Assembly: GCA_964370475.1 (NCBI GenBank)
Contig: CAYJJI010000005.1
Location: forward strand, 5,580-69,579
Source of the DNA: CAYJCL01 sp964370475
GTDB lineage: Bacteria; Bacillota_I; Bacilli_A; RF39; UBA660
Direction: 5' to 3'
DNA length: 64,000 nucleotides
The notes under the pieces are model-generated. The model was given only the letters and a program-made list of their open reading frames with translations, was not told where the DNA came from and made no database searches. Numbering within the stretch: position 1 is the first letter of the stretch; the number at the start of each line of letters is the position of its first letter. The translations under genes were made by a program, and so were the position numbers. Below, piece by piece: positions 9,201 through 17,088 of the stretch.

Positions 9201-10026
9201 TAGTAAAACAATTAGAATTGATAAGGAAACACCTGTTATAACTCAGCTTGAGGATATTGAAATTAATATGGGTACTAGTGTTGATTTAACTTCTAAATTT
9301 AGTGCAACCTATGGTGTATCTGGTGGTAATATTACTTGTGATGTTGTTGATACTTCAGTACTTAGTGGTGGAGTGCATAATGTTGTTTGTACTGCTACTT
9401 CTAATGCTGGTTTAACTGATTCAATAAATACTACTATTATGGTATCACAAGATTTTGAGGTTTTGGAGTATTTAGAAAGTAATGGAAATCAATATTTTGA
9501 TTCTGGAATCATGAATTCTGGAGACTATTTATTTGAAGACTCTATAATGGCTACTAATGTTGCTTTAAATGGTGGTTCTTGGTTGTTTGGTGGTAGATCT
9601 CAAGTACAACACAGTATTGGGATATTCGCTACTACTTCTCAAACTATTATTGCTTATAACAGTTCTACCGCTAATATTGGTAATTATATTAGTCAAGGAA
9701 TTTGGTATACTATTGAGTTTTCGAGAAAAGAACTTGTAGTTAATAGTACAGTTGTGCCTTTAAATTATACAACTACTATTCCTGAAATGTATCAAGAGGA
9801 ATTAAGGATTGGTGGTAACACTGTTGGATATGATGATGCTTCTATAGATGATAGATATTTTGTTGGTAGAAGAAAGTATTTTAAAATAACTGATGTTGTT
9901 ACTGGAGAATTGTTAAGACATTTTGTTCCAGTTAAGGAAACTAACAGTGGAAAATACGGATTCTTAGATTTAGTAGAAAATAAATTTTATGAGAATGAAG
10001 GAACTGGTAGTTACATAGCTCCTTAA
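6220..10026 (+). CDS. Giant surface protein with ten Ig-like repeats and a LamG-like C-terminal domain
   Basis: 1268 residues, GTG start with AGGAGGA upstream. A basic N-terminus and one membrane segment (residues about 13-32) act as signal or anchor. After a less regular acidic region, ten repeats of about 80-90 residues run from about 210 to 1005. Each opens with DKTAP-like residues, has a G..G.N.WY..DV core and ends with DNAGN-like residues; this is a bacterial Ig-like (OmpL47-type) fold. An HYR-like domain follows (about 1005-1075), then a C-terminal region starting LEYLESNGNQYFDSG that resembles concanavalin/LamG-like domains. No LPXTG motif is visible, so it probably stays anchored by its N-terminus. 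A role in adhesion or spanning the envelope is inference. Confidence 0.8.
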   Translation: MRASKKKSKRKKIIFYLILFVVILLCITSYFSFGTRSDVFYENLYSHLFENGYENLSINKEFLEDNKLYDDDFTCESISFNNGVLEFIDCIIEDEAKDYCVYDGDDFECYLKEEEADLNITFNEIDLSINDNGYSNVDIELDLNIEEASSNEIKKVLTCNTTLEKCIPVDELSGSTGIISLESDSSELCAMAEYTNGSVSEIFCSDSYKLDKTAPEISYNIKGDKGKNGWYLSDVSITNYSGTDSLSGLDKININKSVIDYETAGDSVVITATDLAGNKSVKTLNIKIDKTDPVVGDMIIDGTEGLNGWYTSDVLISVSQPIDSMSGIASSSLSNELIDYDTVLEKVVYVVSDNAGNTVTKEVELKVDKSAPDISYVIHGTKGLNDWYVTNVEFDKFKAVDEISEVSSYDISKSLIDYDTVLEEVVISAVDNAGNKVIETVKVKVDKTAPIAGDIVISGTEGLNGWYVSDLIISSTSGSDLTSGINDTVLSNKKIDYDTKSEKITLTTTDNAGNKSIKEIDVKVDTTKPSISYVIEGEQKLNDWYIEDVLITDLNYTDSTSGVDSHDISNDNINYETIGELVIITATDVAGNVAVENLTIKVDKTAPVVGDIVIKGTKGLNDWYITDLLISANGGSDSISGIASNVVSNELINYDTVREVLVITTTDNAGHVSTKDLEVKVDRTGPIISYDIEGSPGSNDWFISNVAILAPSAIDSMSGFNRITTSKSSFTTETAGTNLVITAYDNAGNSSVVNKLIKIDKTLPVIDDYEIVGTKGDNDWYITPVEVKNVLASDNLSGVNNDLLDDIHINIDYETTGKRIEFLVSDLAGNVTSKMFDIKIDFIDPLAGGIILDGDPGLNGWYNSDVTVTSTSGSDSVSGVKDNILNLDIVTGILHETKVDLTTTDNAGHKNVESTIVKIDKIVPEVGTMIVDGTKIIESSEWYVSDVTISKTDGIDDGSGHALTEVSLTEIQGNTVGTVVNITTTDQSGLKAIFSKTIRIDKETPVITQLEDIEINMGTSVDLTSKFSATYGVSGGNITCDVVDTSVLSGGVHNVVCTATSNAGLTDSINTTIMVSQDFEVLEYLESNGNQYFDSGIMNSGDYLFEDSIMATNVALNGGSWLFGGRSQVQHSIGIFATTSQTIIAYNSSTANIGNYISQGIWYTIEFSRKELVVNSTVVPLNYTTTIPEMYQEELRIGGNTVGYDDASIDDRYFVGRRKYFKITDVVTGELLRHFVPVKETNSGKYGFLDLVENKFYENEGTGSYIAP
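6850..9235 (+). repeat. Ten coding repeats alternating between two subtypes
   Basis: The repeats begin at about 240-base intervals. The residues after the DK..P opening alternate between ISY (repeats 1, 3, 5, 7) and VGD/AGD (repeats 2, 4, 6), then become irregular (8-10). This suggests that a two-repeat block was the unit of duplication. Confidence 0.75.
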
Positions 10027-10050
10027 AAGTTATCTTTGATAACTTTTTTT
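10025..10050 (+). terminator. Intrinsic terminator
   Basis: AAAAGTTATC-TTT-GATAACTTTT with further T residues, overlapping the stop codon of the surface protein gene. Confidence 0.85.
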
Positions 10051-10051
10051 A

Positions 10052-10080
10052 TTGCTTTTATAGTGTAGTAGTAATATAAT
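10052..10080 (+). promoter_or_regulatory. Promoter of a lipoprotein gene
   Basis: TTGCTT at 10052-10057, 17-bp spacer, TATAAT at 10075-10080. Confidence 0.65.
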
Positions 10081-10101
10081 TTTTATAAGGAGTATCGTAA
10101 T

Positions 10102-10614
10102 ATGAATAAAGTTTGTATATTGTTTTTTAGCTTATTTTTAATTACAGGATGTAGTGAAAGTGTTGAAAATGTAGATTTGGATGGTAGTTCTCTTGTTGAT
10201 AAAAATGTTGGTACATTTAATGTTGGAGTTCCAGATGGATGGCTTGCATCTTCACTTTATATGAGCAGGTCTTCAAATGTTGTTGATAATTCTATTACCA
10301 TCTATAAAAATAGTACTGATTTGAGCGAGGCGATGTTTAGTAGTCCAGGAATAATTATTAATTATAGTAATGTTTGTGATTATACTATGGAAATGTATGA
10401 AGATGCTTTAGTAGTTGATTCTTTTACTATTGATGATTTTGAATTTGAAGGGTTTTCATCTCTTGATAATGGGTATCCGTTTACTAGTGTGATGGCTGAT
10501 TACGAGGGTGGTTGTTTATCTTTGATCTTATTGCAAGATAGAGAAAATGGAACATTAACTTTTGATGATGAAGATGTAATTGCAATTATAAGAAGTATTA
10601 AAATAAATGATTAA
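10102..10614 (+). CDS. Small lipoprotein of unknown function
   Basis: 170 residues, start set by AAGGAG. The N-terminal hydrophobic stretch ends in the lipobox ITGCSES, so Cys17 is likely lipid-modified and the protein sits on the outer membrane face. The mature part contains FNVGVPDGW and a C-terminal IRSIKIND; the FNVGVPDGW...I.I pattern resembles small PsbP/LpqN-like beta-sandwich lipoproteins. I cannot assign a family with certainty. It is its own transcription unit between two surface protein genes. Confidence 0.7.
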   Translation: MNKVCILFFSLFLITGCSESVENVDLDGSSLVDKNVGTFNVGVPDGWLASSLYMSRSSNVVDNSITIYKNSTDLSEAMFSSPGIIINYSNVCDYTMEMYEDALVVDSFTIDDFEFEGFSSLDNGYPFTSVMADYEGGCLSLILLQDRENGTLTFDDEDVIAIIRSIKIND

Positions 10615-10624
10615 TACTTTTTTT
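10593..10624 (+). terminator. Intrinsic terminator
   Basis: AAGTATTAA (10593-10601) pairs with TTAATACTT (10611-10619), 9-base loop, then T residues. The stop codon is inside the hairpin. Confidence 0.65.
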
Positions 10625-10634
10625 ATTTGGGTAG

Positions 10635-10663
10635 TTGAAAATATAAATAAATAGTAGTATTAT
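10635..10663 (+). promoter_or_regulatory. Promoter of the anchored Ig-like protein
   Basis: TTGAAA at 10635-10640, 17-bp spacer, TATTAT at 10658-10663. Confidence 0.65.
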
Positions 10664-10683
10664 GTATTTATAAGGAGTATATT

Positions 10684-11388
10684 ATGAAAAGAACTTATAT
10701 TTATATATTAATTTTATCTGTTGTATTATTAGGGGTTGCTGCTGTTTTATTAATGATTGTAAATGATTCAGTAGAAGAACAAAATGTTGACGATGGGATT
10801 ATTGATATTGTTAATGCCGATGGTGTGGGTATGTGTGTTGATGTAGTTGAATATTTTCATGTTGATAGAGAATTGAAATACTATTTTCCTTGTGTTATGG
10901 CTGAAGGATTAGAAGTTTTATATGGTAATGGAGAAACTAAGAAGTTTTTGGATGTTTTTCCTGAAGAAGTAACTTTAGCTGATTTAGATAAGTTTGATAT
11001 TGATTATTTTTCTGAAGAGACTACTGCTGAGATTGGTGAAGAGAAAAATATTCCTGTTGATGATATAGATATTTCTGTATATGTTCATGAAGTTAATGAT
11101 GGATATTTAAGTGTTGAAATGTCTAATACTACTGATAGAACTTATGTTTATGGAGAAAGTTATTATTTACAAGTTATGGTAGATGGTAAATGGCATGAAT
11201 TATCAACTAATTATTCTATGAATTTTCCTTATATTGGTTATGATATTGAACCTCATGAATTTGTTGATTTAGAAATAGATTATTATGAAGGATATGGTAA
11301 ATTAGAGAGTGGTACTTATAGATTAGTTAAAGAGTTTACTTATGAAGGTGGTCTTTATAGTATTACTGGTGAATTTAATATAGAATAA
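10684..11388 (+). CDS. Membrane-anchored protein with a C-terminal Ig-like domain
   Basis: 234 residues, AAGGAG before the ATG. One N-terminal membrane segment (residues about 5-26) is followed by an acidic extracytoplasmic part. Residues about 120-234 read VYVHEVNDGYLSVEMSNTT, then YGESYYLQVMVDGKWHEL, then ESGTYRLVKEF. This is the pattern of the bacterial Ig-like domain found in many Bacillota (the Big_14-type family), whose ligand is unknown. It has its own promoter and terminator and no obvious partner. Confidence 0.7.
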   Translation: MKRTYIYILILSVVLLGVAAVLLMIVNDSVEEQNVDDGIIDIVNADGVGMCVDVVEYFHVDRELKYYFPCVMAEGLEVLYGNGETKKFLDVFPEEVTLADLDKFDIDYFSEETTAEIGEEKNIPVDDIDISVYVHEVNDGYLSVEMSNTTDRTYVYGESYYLQVMVDGKWHELSTNYSMNFPYIGYDIEPHEFVDLEIDYYEGYGKLESGTYRLVKEFTYEGGLYSITGEFNIE

Positions 11389-11398
11389 TCAATATGTT

Positions 11399-11425
11399 AA
11401 AAAAGTATCTAGTGATACTTTTTTT
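11399..11425 (+). terminator. Intrinsic terminator
   Basis: AAAAAAGTATC-TAGT-GATACTTTTTT hairpin with T-tract. Confidence 0.85.
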
Positions 11426-11426
11426 C

Positions 11427-11455
11427 TTGCACTTATAATTGATAAATATTATAAT
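11427..11455 (+). promoter_or_regulatory. Promoter of the phosphotransacylase gene
   Basis: TTGCAC at 11427-11432, exactly 17 bases, TATAAT at 11450-11455. The -35 follows the terminator T-tract by one base. Confidence 0.75.
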
Positions 11456-11478
11456 TAGTTAGGAAAGAAGAGGTATAT

Positions 11479-12033
11479 ATGTTAGTACCAATTGGAATAT
11501 CAAATAGACATGTACATTTGACTAAGGAAGATTTTAAAGTGTTATTTGGAGATAAAGAGATGACTTTAAAAGCTTCGTTAAAACAACCTGGTAATTTTGC
11601 TTGTGAAGAAGTAGTTACTATAAAGACTGAAAAAGGTCTTATTGAGAAAGTTAGAGTATTAGGTGGATATAGAAGTTATACTCAAGTAGAGTTATCTGGA
11701 ACAGATGCTAGAATTTTAGGAATTAATCCTCCTGTTAGACAATCAGGAGATGTTTTAGGAGGAGCGGAGGCTGTGATAGTAGGTCCTGTAGGTTCTATTA
11801 ATACTACCGGATGTATTATTCCTCAAAGACATATTCATATTTTACCTGAGGATAAAATGCATCTTGGATTACCTGATGTTGTATCTTTAGTTGTACCTGG
11901 TGAAAAAGGTGGCGTTATTGGAGATGTTCATGTTAGAGCTACTGAAAATTCTTATTTTGAGGCTCATTTAGATACTGATGAAGCTAATGCTTTTAGACTT
12001 AATAATAATCAAGAATTAGAAATTAAGTTTTAA
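11479..12033 (+). CDS. pduL: PduL-type phosphate acyltransferase
   Basis: 184 residues. It interconverts acyl-CoA and acyl-phosphate (acetyl or propanoyl) and so links CoA thioesters to ATP formation via acetate kinase. The zinc-site motifs of the PduL fold are all visible: NRHVHL near residue 12, RHIHILPED near 118, and GDVHVRATE with HLDTDEAN near the C-terminus. It lacks an N-terminal microcompartment-targeting extension and there are no shell-protein genes in the window. It therefore probably serves as a housekeeping phosphotransacetylase in place of Pta. It has its own promoter and terminator upstream of the agmatine genes. Confidence 0.9.
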   Translation: MLVPIGISNRHVHLTKEDFKVLFGDKEMTLKASLKQPGNFACEEVVTIKTEKGLIEKVRVLGGYRSYTQVELSGTDARILGINPPVRQSGDVLGGAEAVIVGPVGSINTTGCIIPQRHIHILPEDKMHLGLPDVVSLVVPGEKGGVIGDVHVRATENSYFEAHLDTDEANAFRLNNNQELEIKF

Positions 12034-12055
12034 CAACTTTAGGTTGTTTTTTTTT
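12032..12055 (+). terminator. Intrinsic terminator
   Basis: AACAAC-TTTAG-GTTGTT followed by eight or more T residues; the pduL stop codon abuts the stem. Confidence 0.75.
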
Positions 12056-12064
12056 GTCTAAATA

Positions 12065-12073
12065 TGGTATATT
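12065..12073 (+). promoter_or_regulatory. Promoter of the agmatine operon
   Basis: TGG-TATATT extended -10 (12068-12073), with a second possible -10 (TATAAT, 12074-12079) overlapping its end. No catabolite or regulator site is recognised with confidence. Confidence 0.5.
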
Positions 12074-12096
12074 TATAATAGGAAGGAGAATAGAAA

Positions 12097-13074
12097 ATGA
12101 GAAGAAATAAAGACTATATTGACACTCAAAATTTTACTAAAGAAGAAATGCTTAATTTAGTTGGTTTAGGGTTGTTAATAAAAGATCACCTTAAAAGTGG
12201 TAAAAGTTTAGATGTATTACATCATAAAACTTTAGGAATGATATTCCAACAATCATCTACGAGAACTAGAGTTTCATTTGAAACTGCTATGACTCAATTA
12301 GGAGGTCATGCTCAATATTTGGCTCCTGGTCAAATTCAATTAGGAACTCATGAATCTTTAAGTGATACTGCTAAAGTATTATCTAGATTAGTTGATATTC
12401 TAATGGCTAGAGTTGAAAGACATGTAAATGTTGATGAGTTAGGAAAATTCGCTACTGTTCCAGTAATTAATGGAATGAGTGATTATAATCATCCTACTCA
12501 AGAATTAGGGGATGTTACAACTATGTTTGAACATTTACCTGAAGGTAAGAGTTTTGAAGATTTAAAAATAGTTTTTGTTGGTGATGCAACTCAAGTTTGT
12601 GCATCATTAATGATGATAACTACAAAATTAGGTGCTAATTTTGTTCAATATGGACCTAAAGGTTTCCAATTAAAGGAAAATCATTTGGCTATAGCTGAAG
12701 AAAATTGTAAGGTTTCTGGTGGAAGTTACTTAGTAACTGAAGATCCAGAAGAAGCACTTAAAGATGCTGACTTTATTTATACTGATGTTTGGTATGGTTT
12801 ATATGAAGCTGAATTATCAGAAGAAGAAAGAATGAAGACATTCTATCCTAAATACCAAGTAAATATGGATATGATTAAGAAAGCATCACCAAACGTTAAA
12901 TTTATGCATTGTTTACCTGCAACGCGTGGTGAAGAAGTTACTGATGAAGTTTTAGATTCTGAAATTTCAATTGTAATTGATCAAGCTGAAAATAGATTAA
13001 CATCTATAAGAGCATTGTTAGTTTACTTTATGGATAAATATGACGAAACAATTAATGTAATCAAAAATAGTTAA
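12097..13074 (+). CDS. ptcA: Putrescine carbamoyltransferase
   Basis: 325 residues, strong AAGGAG site. It splits N-carbamoylputrescine with phosphate to putrescine and carbamoyl phosphate. The carbamoyl-phosphate loop is SSTRTR (residues about 52-57), and the second-substrate loop is [15 protein letters not shown] (about 269 on). The stretch [21 protein letters not shown] with [11 protein letters not shown] follows putrescine carbamoyltransferases rather than ornithine enzymes. The neighbours, an agmatine/putrescine antiporter and agmatine deiminase, settle the substrate. It is first in the operon with the antiporter (21-base gap) and the deiminase. Confidence 0.93.
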   Translation: MRRNKDYIDTQNFTKEEMLNLVGLGLLIKDHLKSGKSLDVLHHKTLGMIFQQSSTRTRVSFETAMTQLGGHAQYLAPGQIQLGTHESLSDTAKVLSRLVDILMARVERHVNVDELGKFATVPVINGMSDYNHPTQELGDVTTMFEHLPEGKSFEDLKIVFVGDATQVCASLMMITTKLGANFVQYGPKGFQLKENHLAIAEENCKVSGGSYLVTEDPEEALKDADFIYTDVWYGLYEAELSEEERMKTFYPKYQVNMDMIKKASPNVKFMHCLPATRGEEVTDEVLDSEISIVIDQAENRLTSIRALLVYFMDKYDETINVIKNS

Positions 13075-13095
13075 TAAAAATTTGAAAGGTAGTTT

Positions 13096-14481
13096 ATGAA
13101 AAAGAAGAAGTTTAAATTGTTTGATGCAATACTTGCTGCTGTATGTATTACTTTAGTAGCTGAAGCTGTTGCACCAACTGCTGCTATTGGAAATTCTCAA
13201 TATTTCTGGTGGATATTTTTAATCATCGCTTTTTGTTTACCTTATGGACTTATTACTGCTGAGCTTGGATCAACTTTTCCAAGCGAAGGTGGTATGTATA
13301 CTTGGGTAAAAAAAGCATTTGGACCTAAATGGGCATCAAGAGTTGCATGGAATTATTGGATTAATTTCCCATTATGGATTGCATCACTTGCTGTTGCAAT
13401 GACTGATGTTATTGCTGGTATATTTGAAGTAGAGTTATCAATAGTTTGGTTATTGGTTTTACAGCTTGGATATACTTGGTTAGTATCGTTTTTAGGTACG
13501 TTAAGAATTGGAGAAAGTAAGTTATTAGTTAACTTAGGGGCAATATTTAAAATTGCGTTTATGGTAGGCTTAGGTGTACTTGGAGTATATGTATACTTTT
13601 CAACAGGTACTAGTGCTAATCCAATTAATAGTGTTACTGATTTATTACCAACAACTGATTTAATTAGTTTATCATTTATTTCAGTTATTATATTTAATTT
13701 CTTAGGATTGGAAGTTGTAGCAACTTTTGCTGAAGATATGGAAAATCCTAAAAAAGATATACCTAAAGCTGTAATTATAGGAGCATTACTAACAGCAGTG
13801 TTCTATTTATTACCTGCTACTGGTATTAATATTGCAATGGATTTATCTACTGCTGAATCTGCAGGGATTACTGATGCTTTTGCTTCGTTATTAGTTACTT
13901 TAGGATGTAATGCTGAAATAACTAGAATTATAGTAATTGCTGTTGGATTAATGTTTATTTATACATTAGTTGCTAATATTATTTCTTGGTCATTTGGAGT
14001 TAACTCAGTTGCTAAGTTTAGTGCTGATGATAATGGACTTCCAAAATTATTTAGTAAAACAAATAAAGCTGGAATACCATATATGGCTTCAATCATGAAT
14101 GGTGTAGTTGCTTCTTTAATTATTATAGTAGGTGTAATACTTGGAGTAGTAAATGAAAATGCTAGTAATTTATTCTGGACGTTTTTCTCACTTAGTTTAG
14201 TTACTTTATTAATTGGTTATTTACCTTTATTCTTATCATTTAAGAAATTAAGAAAGACTGATAAAACTAAACGTTCTTATAAGATACCTGGTGGAAATTT
14301 CGTAGTTAATTTAGTTACTTATGTTCCATTTGTTATTTTATTTGTAAGTGTAATATTTACTATATTTATAGATTTCACTTTTGATTCTATGATGGCTAAT
14401 TTACCTTTAATTATTGGTGTAATTGTTTCATTGATTGTTCAAGAAATTATTGTAGCTGATGCTAAAGAAGGGAAAAATTAA
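13096..14481 (+). CDS. aguD: Agmatine/putrescine antiporter (copy 1)
   Basis: 461 residues, about 12 membrane segments, APC superfamily. It should exchange external agmatine for internal putrescine, which removes the end product without energy cost. The N-terminal helix 1 region (residues about 8-32) and LITAELGSTFPSEGGMYTWV are typical of this branch. WNYWINFPLWIASLAVAMTD is shared almost exactly with the second copy at 15631. The stop overlaps the ATG of aguA by one base. Confidence 0.9.
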   Translation: MKKKKFKLFDAILAAVCITLVAEAVAPTAAIGNSQYFWWIFLIIAFCLPYGLITAELGSTFPSEGGMYTWVKKAFGPKWASRVAWNYWINFPLWIASLAVAMTDVIAGIFEVELSIVWLLVLQLGYTWLVSFLGTLRIGESKLLVNLGAIFKIAFMVGLGVLGVYVYFSTGTSANPINSVTDLLPTTDLISLSFISVIIFNFLGLEVVATFAEDMENPKKDIPKAVIIGALLTAVFYLLPATGINIAMDLSTAESAGITDAFASLLVTLGCNAEITRIIVIAVGLMFIYTLVANIISWSFGVNSVAKFSADDNGLPKLFSKTNKAGIPYMASIMNGVVASLIIIVGVILGVVNENASNLFWTFFSLSLVTLLIGYLPLFLSFKKLRKTDKTKRSYKIPGGNFVVNLVTYVPFVILFVSVIFTIFIDFTFDSMMANLPLIIGVIVSLIVQEIIVADAKEGKN

Positions 14482-15575
14482 TGAAGAAATTAAATTCGAC
14501 ACCTAAAGCTGATGGCTTTAGGATGCCTGGAGAATTTGAGCCACATAAGGGAACTTATATGATCTGGCCTGAAAGACCAGATAACTGGAGATATGGAGCT
14601 AAACCAGCTCAAGAAACTTTTGTTAAAGTTGCTAATGTTATTTCTAAGTATGAACCTATTACTATGTTGGTTTCTGCTGCTCAATATTCTAATGCAAGAC
14701 ATTTACTTGATGAAAAAGTAAAAGTTGTAGAAATGAGTAATAATGATTCATGGTTAAGAGACTGTGGAGCTACTTTTGTTAAAAATGACAAGGGTGATTT
14801 AAGAGCAGTTGATTGGCGTTTTAATGCTTGGGGTGGTCTTGTTGATGGGTTATATTTCCCATGGGATCAAGATGATCTTATAGCTGGTAAGATGGCTGAG
14901 TTAGAACAAGTTGATAGATATTATCTTGAAGACTTTGTTTTAGAAGGTGGATCTATTCATACTGATGGTGAAGGTACTGCTTTAGTTACTGAAGAGTGTT
15001 TATTATCAGAAGGAAGAAATCCTCATTTATCTAAAGAAGAGATTGAAAAATATCTTTGTGATTATATGAATGTTGAAAAGGTTTTATGGGTTAAAGAAGG
15101 TATTTACAATGATGAAACTAATGGTCATGTAGATAATATGGTAACTTATGTTAAACCTGGAGTTTTAGCTCTTGCTTGGACTGATGATGAAAAAGATCCT
15201 CAATTCAAGAGAAGTACTGAAGCTTTAGAATATTTAAATAGTCAAGTAGATGCTAAAGGAAGAAAACTTGAGGTGCATAAAATTTATACACCTAAACCAA
15301 TATTAATTTCTAGAGAAGAAAGTCTAGGAGTTGATGCAGTTGATGGTACATTACCTCGTAATGAGGGAGATCGTTTAGCTGCTTCTTATGTAAATTATTA
15401 TGTAGGTAATGGTTTTGTATTACTTCCAATATTTGGTGATCCTAATGATCAATTGGCTATTATGAGCTTATTAAAATTATATCCTGACAGAGTAGTTGAA
15501 ACTATCTATGCAAGAGAAATTTTATTAGGTGGTGGTAATATTCATTGTATTACTCAACAGGTTCCTAAAAATTAA
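14481..15575 (+). CDS. aguA: Agmatine deiminase
   Basis: 364 residues, the usual length. It hydrolyses agmatine to N-carbamoylputrescine and ammonia in the cytoplasm. Family motifs are MPGEFEPHKGTYMIWPERPDNWR near the start, NDSWLRDCGATFV (residues about 85-97), GGSIHTDGEG (about 157), the catalytic His in NGHVDNM (about 217), and the nucleophilic Cys in GGGNIHCITQQ (about 355). It is third in the operon; the product goes to the carbamoyltransferase encoded two genes upstream. Confidence 0.96.
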   Translation: MKKLNSTPKADGFRMPGEFEPHKGTYMIWPERPDNWRYGAKPAQETFVKVANVISKYEPITMLVSAAQYSNARHLLDEKVKVVEMSNNDSWLRDCGATFVKNDKGDLRAVDWRFNAWGGLVDGLYFPWDQDDLIAGKMAELEQVDRYYLEDFVLEGGSIHTDGEGTALVTEECLLSEGRNPHLSKEEIEKYLCDYMNVEKVLWVKEGIYNDETNGHVDNMVTYVKPGVLALAWTDDEKDPQFKRSTEALEYLNSQVDAKGRKLEVHKIYTPKPILISREESLGVDAVDGTLPRNEGDRLAASYVNYYVGNGFVLLPIFGDPNDQLAIMSLLKLYPDRVVETIYAREILLGGGNIHCITQQVPKN

Positions 15576-15600
15576 GAAAGTATGTTTACTTTCTTTTTTT
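15576..15600 (+). terminator. Terminator after aguA
   Basis: GAAAGTA-TGTT-TACTTTC followed by T7; it splits the agmatine locus into two transcription units unless read through. Confidence 0.85.
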
Positions 15601-15601
15601 G

Positions 15602-15610
15602 TGGTATAAT
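15602..15610 (+). promoter_or_regulatory. Extended -10 promoter of the second antiporter
   Basis: TGG-TATAAT directly after the terminator T-tract, 20 bases before the ATG. Confidence 0.65.
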
Positions 15611-15630
15611 CAATTTAATAGAGGTGTGTA

Positions 15631-17016
15631 ATGAAAAAGAAAAAGTTTAAGTTATTTGATGCTATATTAGCAACTGTATGTATTATCTTAGTGGCTGAGG
15701 CAGTTGCTCCTACCGCATCTATTGGGAATTCACAATACTTTTGGTATTTATTTATCATTATATTATTTTGTATTCCTTATGGACTTATTACCGCTGAGCT
15801 TGGATCAACTTTTCCTAGCGAAGGTGGTATGTATACTTGGGTTAAAAGGGCTTTTGGACCTAAATGGGCTTCTAGGGTAGCATGGAATTATTGGATTAAT
15901 TTTCCTTTATGGATGGCTTCTTTAGCTGTTGCTGTAACTGATGTAATAATGGGTATATTTAATATAGATTTATCTATAATGTGGTTATTATTAATTCAGT
16001 TGGGTTATATATGGTTAGTTACTTTTTTTGGAAGTAATAGAATAGGTGAAAATAAGTTTTTAATTAATATGGGAACTTTCTTTAAAGTCTTATTTATGGT
16101 TAGTTTGGGAATTTTAGGAATTTATGTTTATATAGTTACTGGTGAAAGTGCTAATCCTATAAATAGTGTTAATGATTTATTACCTACTATGGACTTAGTT
16201 AGTTTATCGTTTATTTCGGTTATTATATTTAATTTTTTAGGTTTAGAAGTAGTTACTACTTTTACTGATGATATGGAGAATCCTAAAAAGGAAATTCCTA
16301 AAGCAATTATAATAGCGATATTTTTAATAGCAATATTTTATTTGTTGCCTGCAACAGGTATAAATATTGCAATGCCAGCATTAACTGCTGAAACAGCTGG
16401 TATTACTGATAGTTTTTCTATATTATTAACTACATTAGGTGTTAATAGTGATATTATTAGGGTAGTAGTTATTGGAGTAGGTTTAATGTTTATTTATACT
16501 CTTATTGCTAATATTGCTTCTTGGTCGTTTGGAGTTAATTCTGTTGCTAAGTTCAGTGCTGATGATAATGGTTTACCTAAAGCTTTTGGTATTACCAATA
16601 AAAAAGGTGTACCTTATATGTCAGCAATCATTAATGGTTTAGTGGCTTCTGGCGTTTTAATAATCGGTTTAGTACTTAGTTTAGTTTCGGATAATGTAAG
16701 TAATTTATTTTGGACGTTCTTTTCTTTATCGGTAGTTACTCATCAAATAAGTCACGTTCCTATGTTTTTTGCTTTTTTAAAACTTAGAAAAACTGATAAA
16801 ACTAAGAGAGCTTATAAAGCTCCTTGTAAGGGATTATTTATGTATTTGTTTGCATTAGTTCCTTTTGTTATTATTGTTCTTTGTTTAACATTTACTTTAT
16901 TTATAGATTTTAGCTTAGAATCATTAATTAGTAATTTGCCATTAATATTAGGAGTTATTATTTCTTTTATTGTACAAGAAATATTAATAAGAGATGTAAA
17001 AGAATCATGTAAATAG
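15631..17016 (+). CDS. aguD: Agmatine/putrescine antiporter (copy 2)
   Basis: 461 residues, same length as the copy at 13096 and collinear with it over its whole length. The first 30 residues differ at only a few positions (ILATVCIILVAEAVAPTAS here). Synonymous codons have diverged freely, so the duplication is old. Differences cluster in the C-terminal third, for example VTHQISHVPMFF here against VTLLIGYLPLFL in copy 1, and CKG in place of GGN. It may have shifted specificity or serve a different condition; the separate promoter and terminator support independent regulation. Confidence 0.85.
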   Translation: MKKKKFKLFDAILATVCIILVAEAVAPTASIGNSQYFWYLFIIILFCIPYGLITAELGSTFPSEGGMYTWVKRAFGPKWASRVAWNYWINFPLWMASLAVAVTDVIMGIFNIDLSIMWLLLIQLGYIWLVTFFGSNRIGENKFLINMGTFFKVLFMVSLGILGIYVYIVTGESANPINSVNDLLPTMDLVSLSFISVIIFNFLGLEVVTTFTDDMENPKKEIPKAIIIAIFLIAIFYLLPATGINIAMPALTAETAGITDSFSILLTTLGVNSDIIRVVVIGVGLMFIYTLIANIASWSFGVNSVAKFSADDNGLPKAFGITNKKGVPYMSAIINGLVASGVLIIGLVLSLVSDNVSNLFWTFFSLSVVTHQISHVPMFFAFLKLRKTDKTKRAYKAPCKGLFMYLFALVPFVIIVLCLTFTLFIDFSLESLISNLPLILGVIISFIVQEILIRDVKESCK

Positions 17017-17018
17017 AT

Positions 17019-17055
17019 AAAAAAAGTTAATTTGAAATGGAATTAACTTTTTTTA
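17019..17055 (+). terminator. Intrinsic terminator
   Basis: A7GTTAATT pairs with AATTAACT7 around an 8-base loop. Confidence 0.85.
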
Positions 17056-17057
17056 TT

Positions 17058-17066
17058 TGGTATAAT
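17058..17066 (+). promoter_or_regulatory. Extended -10 promoter of carbamate kinase
   Basis: TGG-TATAAT, -10 at 17061-17066, 22 bases before the ATG. Confidence 0.65.
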
Positions 17067-17088
17067 TTATATAGTAGGGAGAATAGAT

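Noticed and set aside
6850..9235. Regularly spaced repeats as a possible CRISPR array
   Set aside because: The repeats are about 240 bases apart, degenerate at the DNA level and fully coding for Ig-like domains.
11479..12033. Part of a propanediol/ethanolamine microcompartment operon
   Set aside because: No shell proteins, diol dehydratase or targeting extension; the gene stands alone and fits a general phosphotransacetylase.
12097..13074. Ornithine carbamoyltransferase of an arginine deiminase pathway
   Set aside because: The second-substrate motifs and the linked agmatine deiminase and antiporter point to putrescine carbamoyltransferase; no arcA is nearby.
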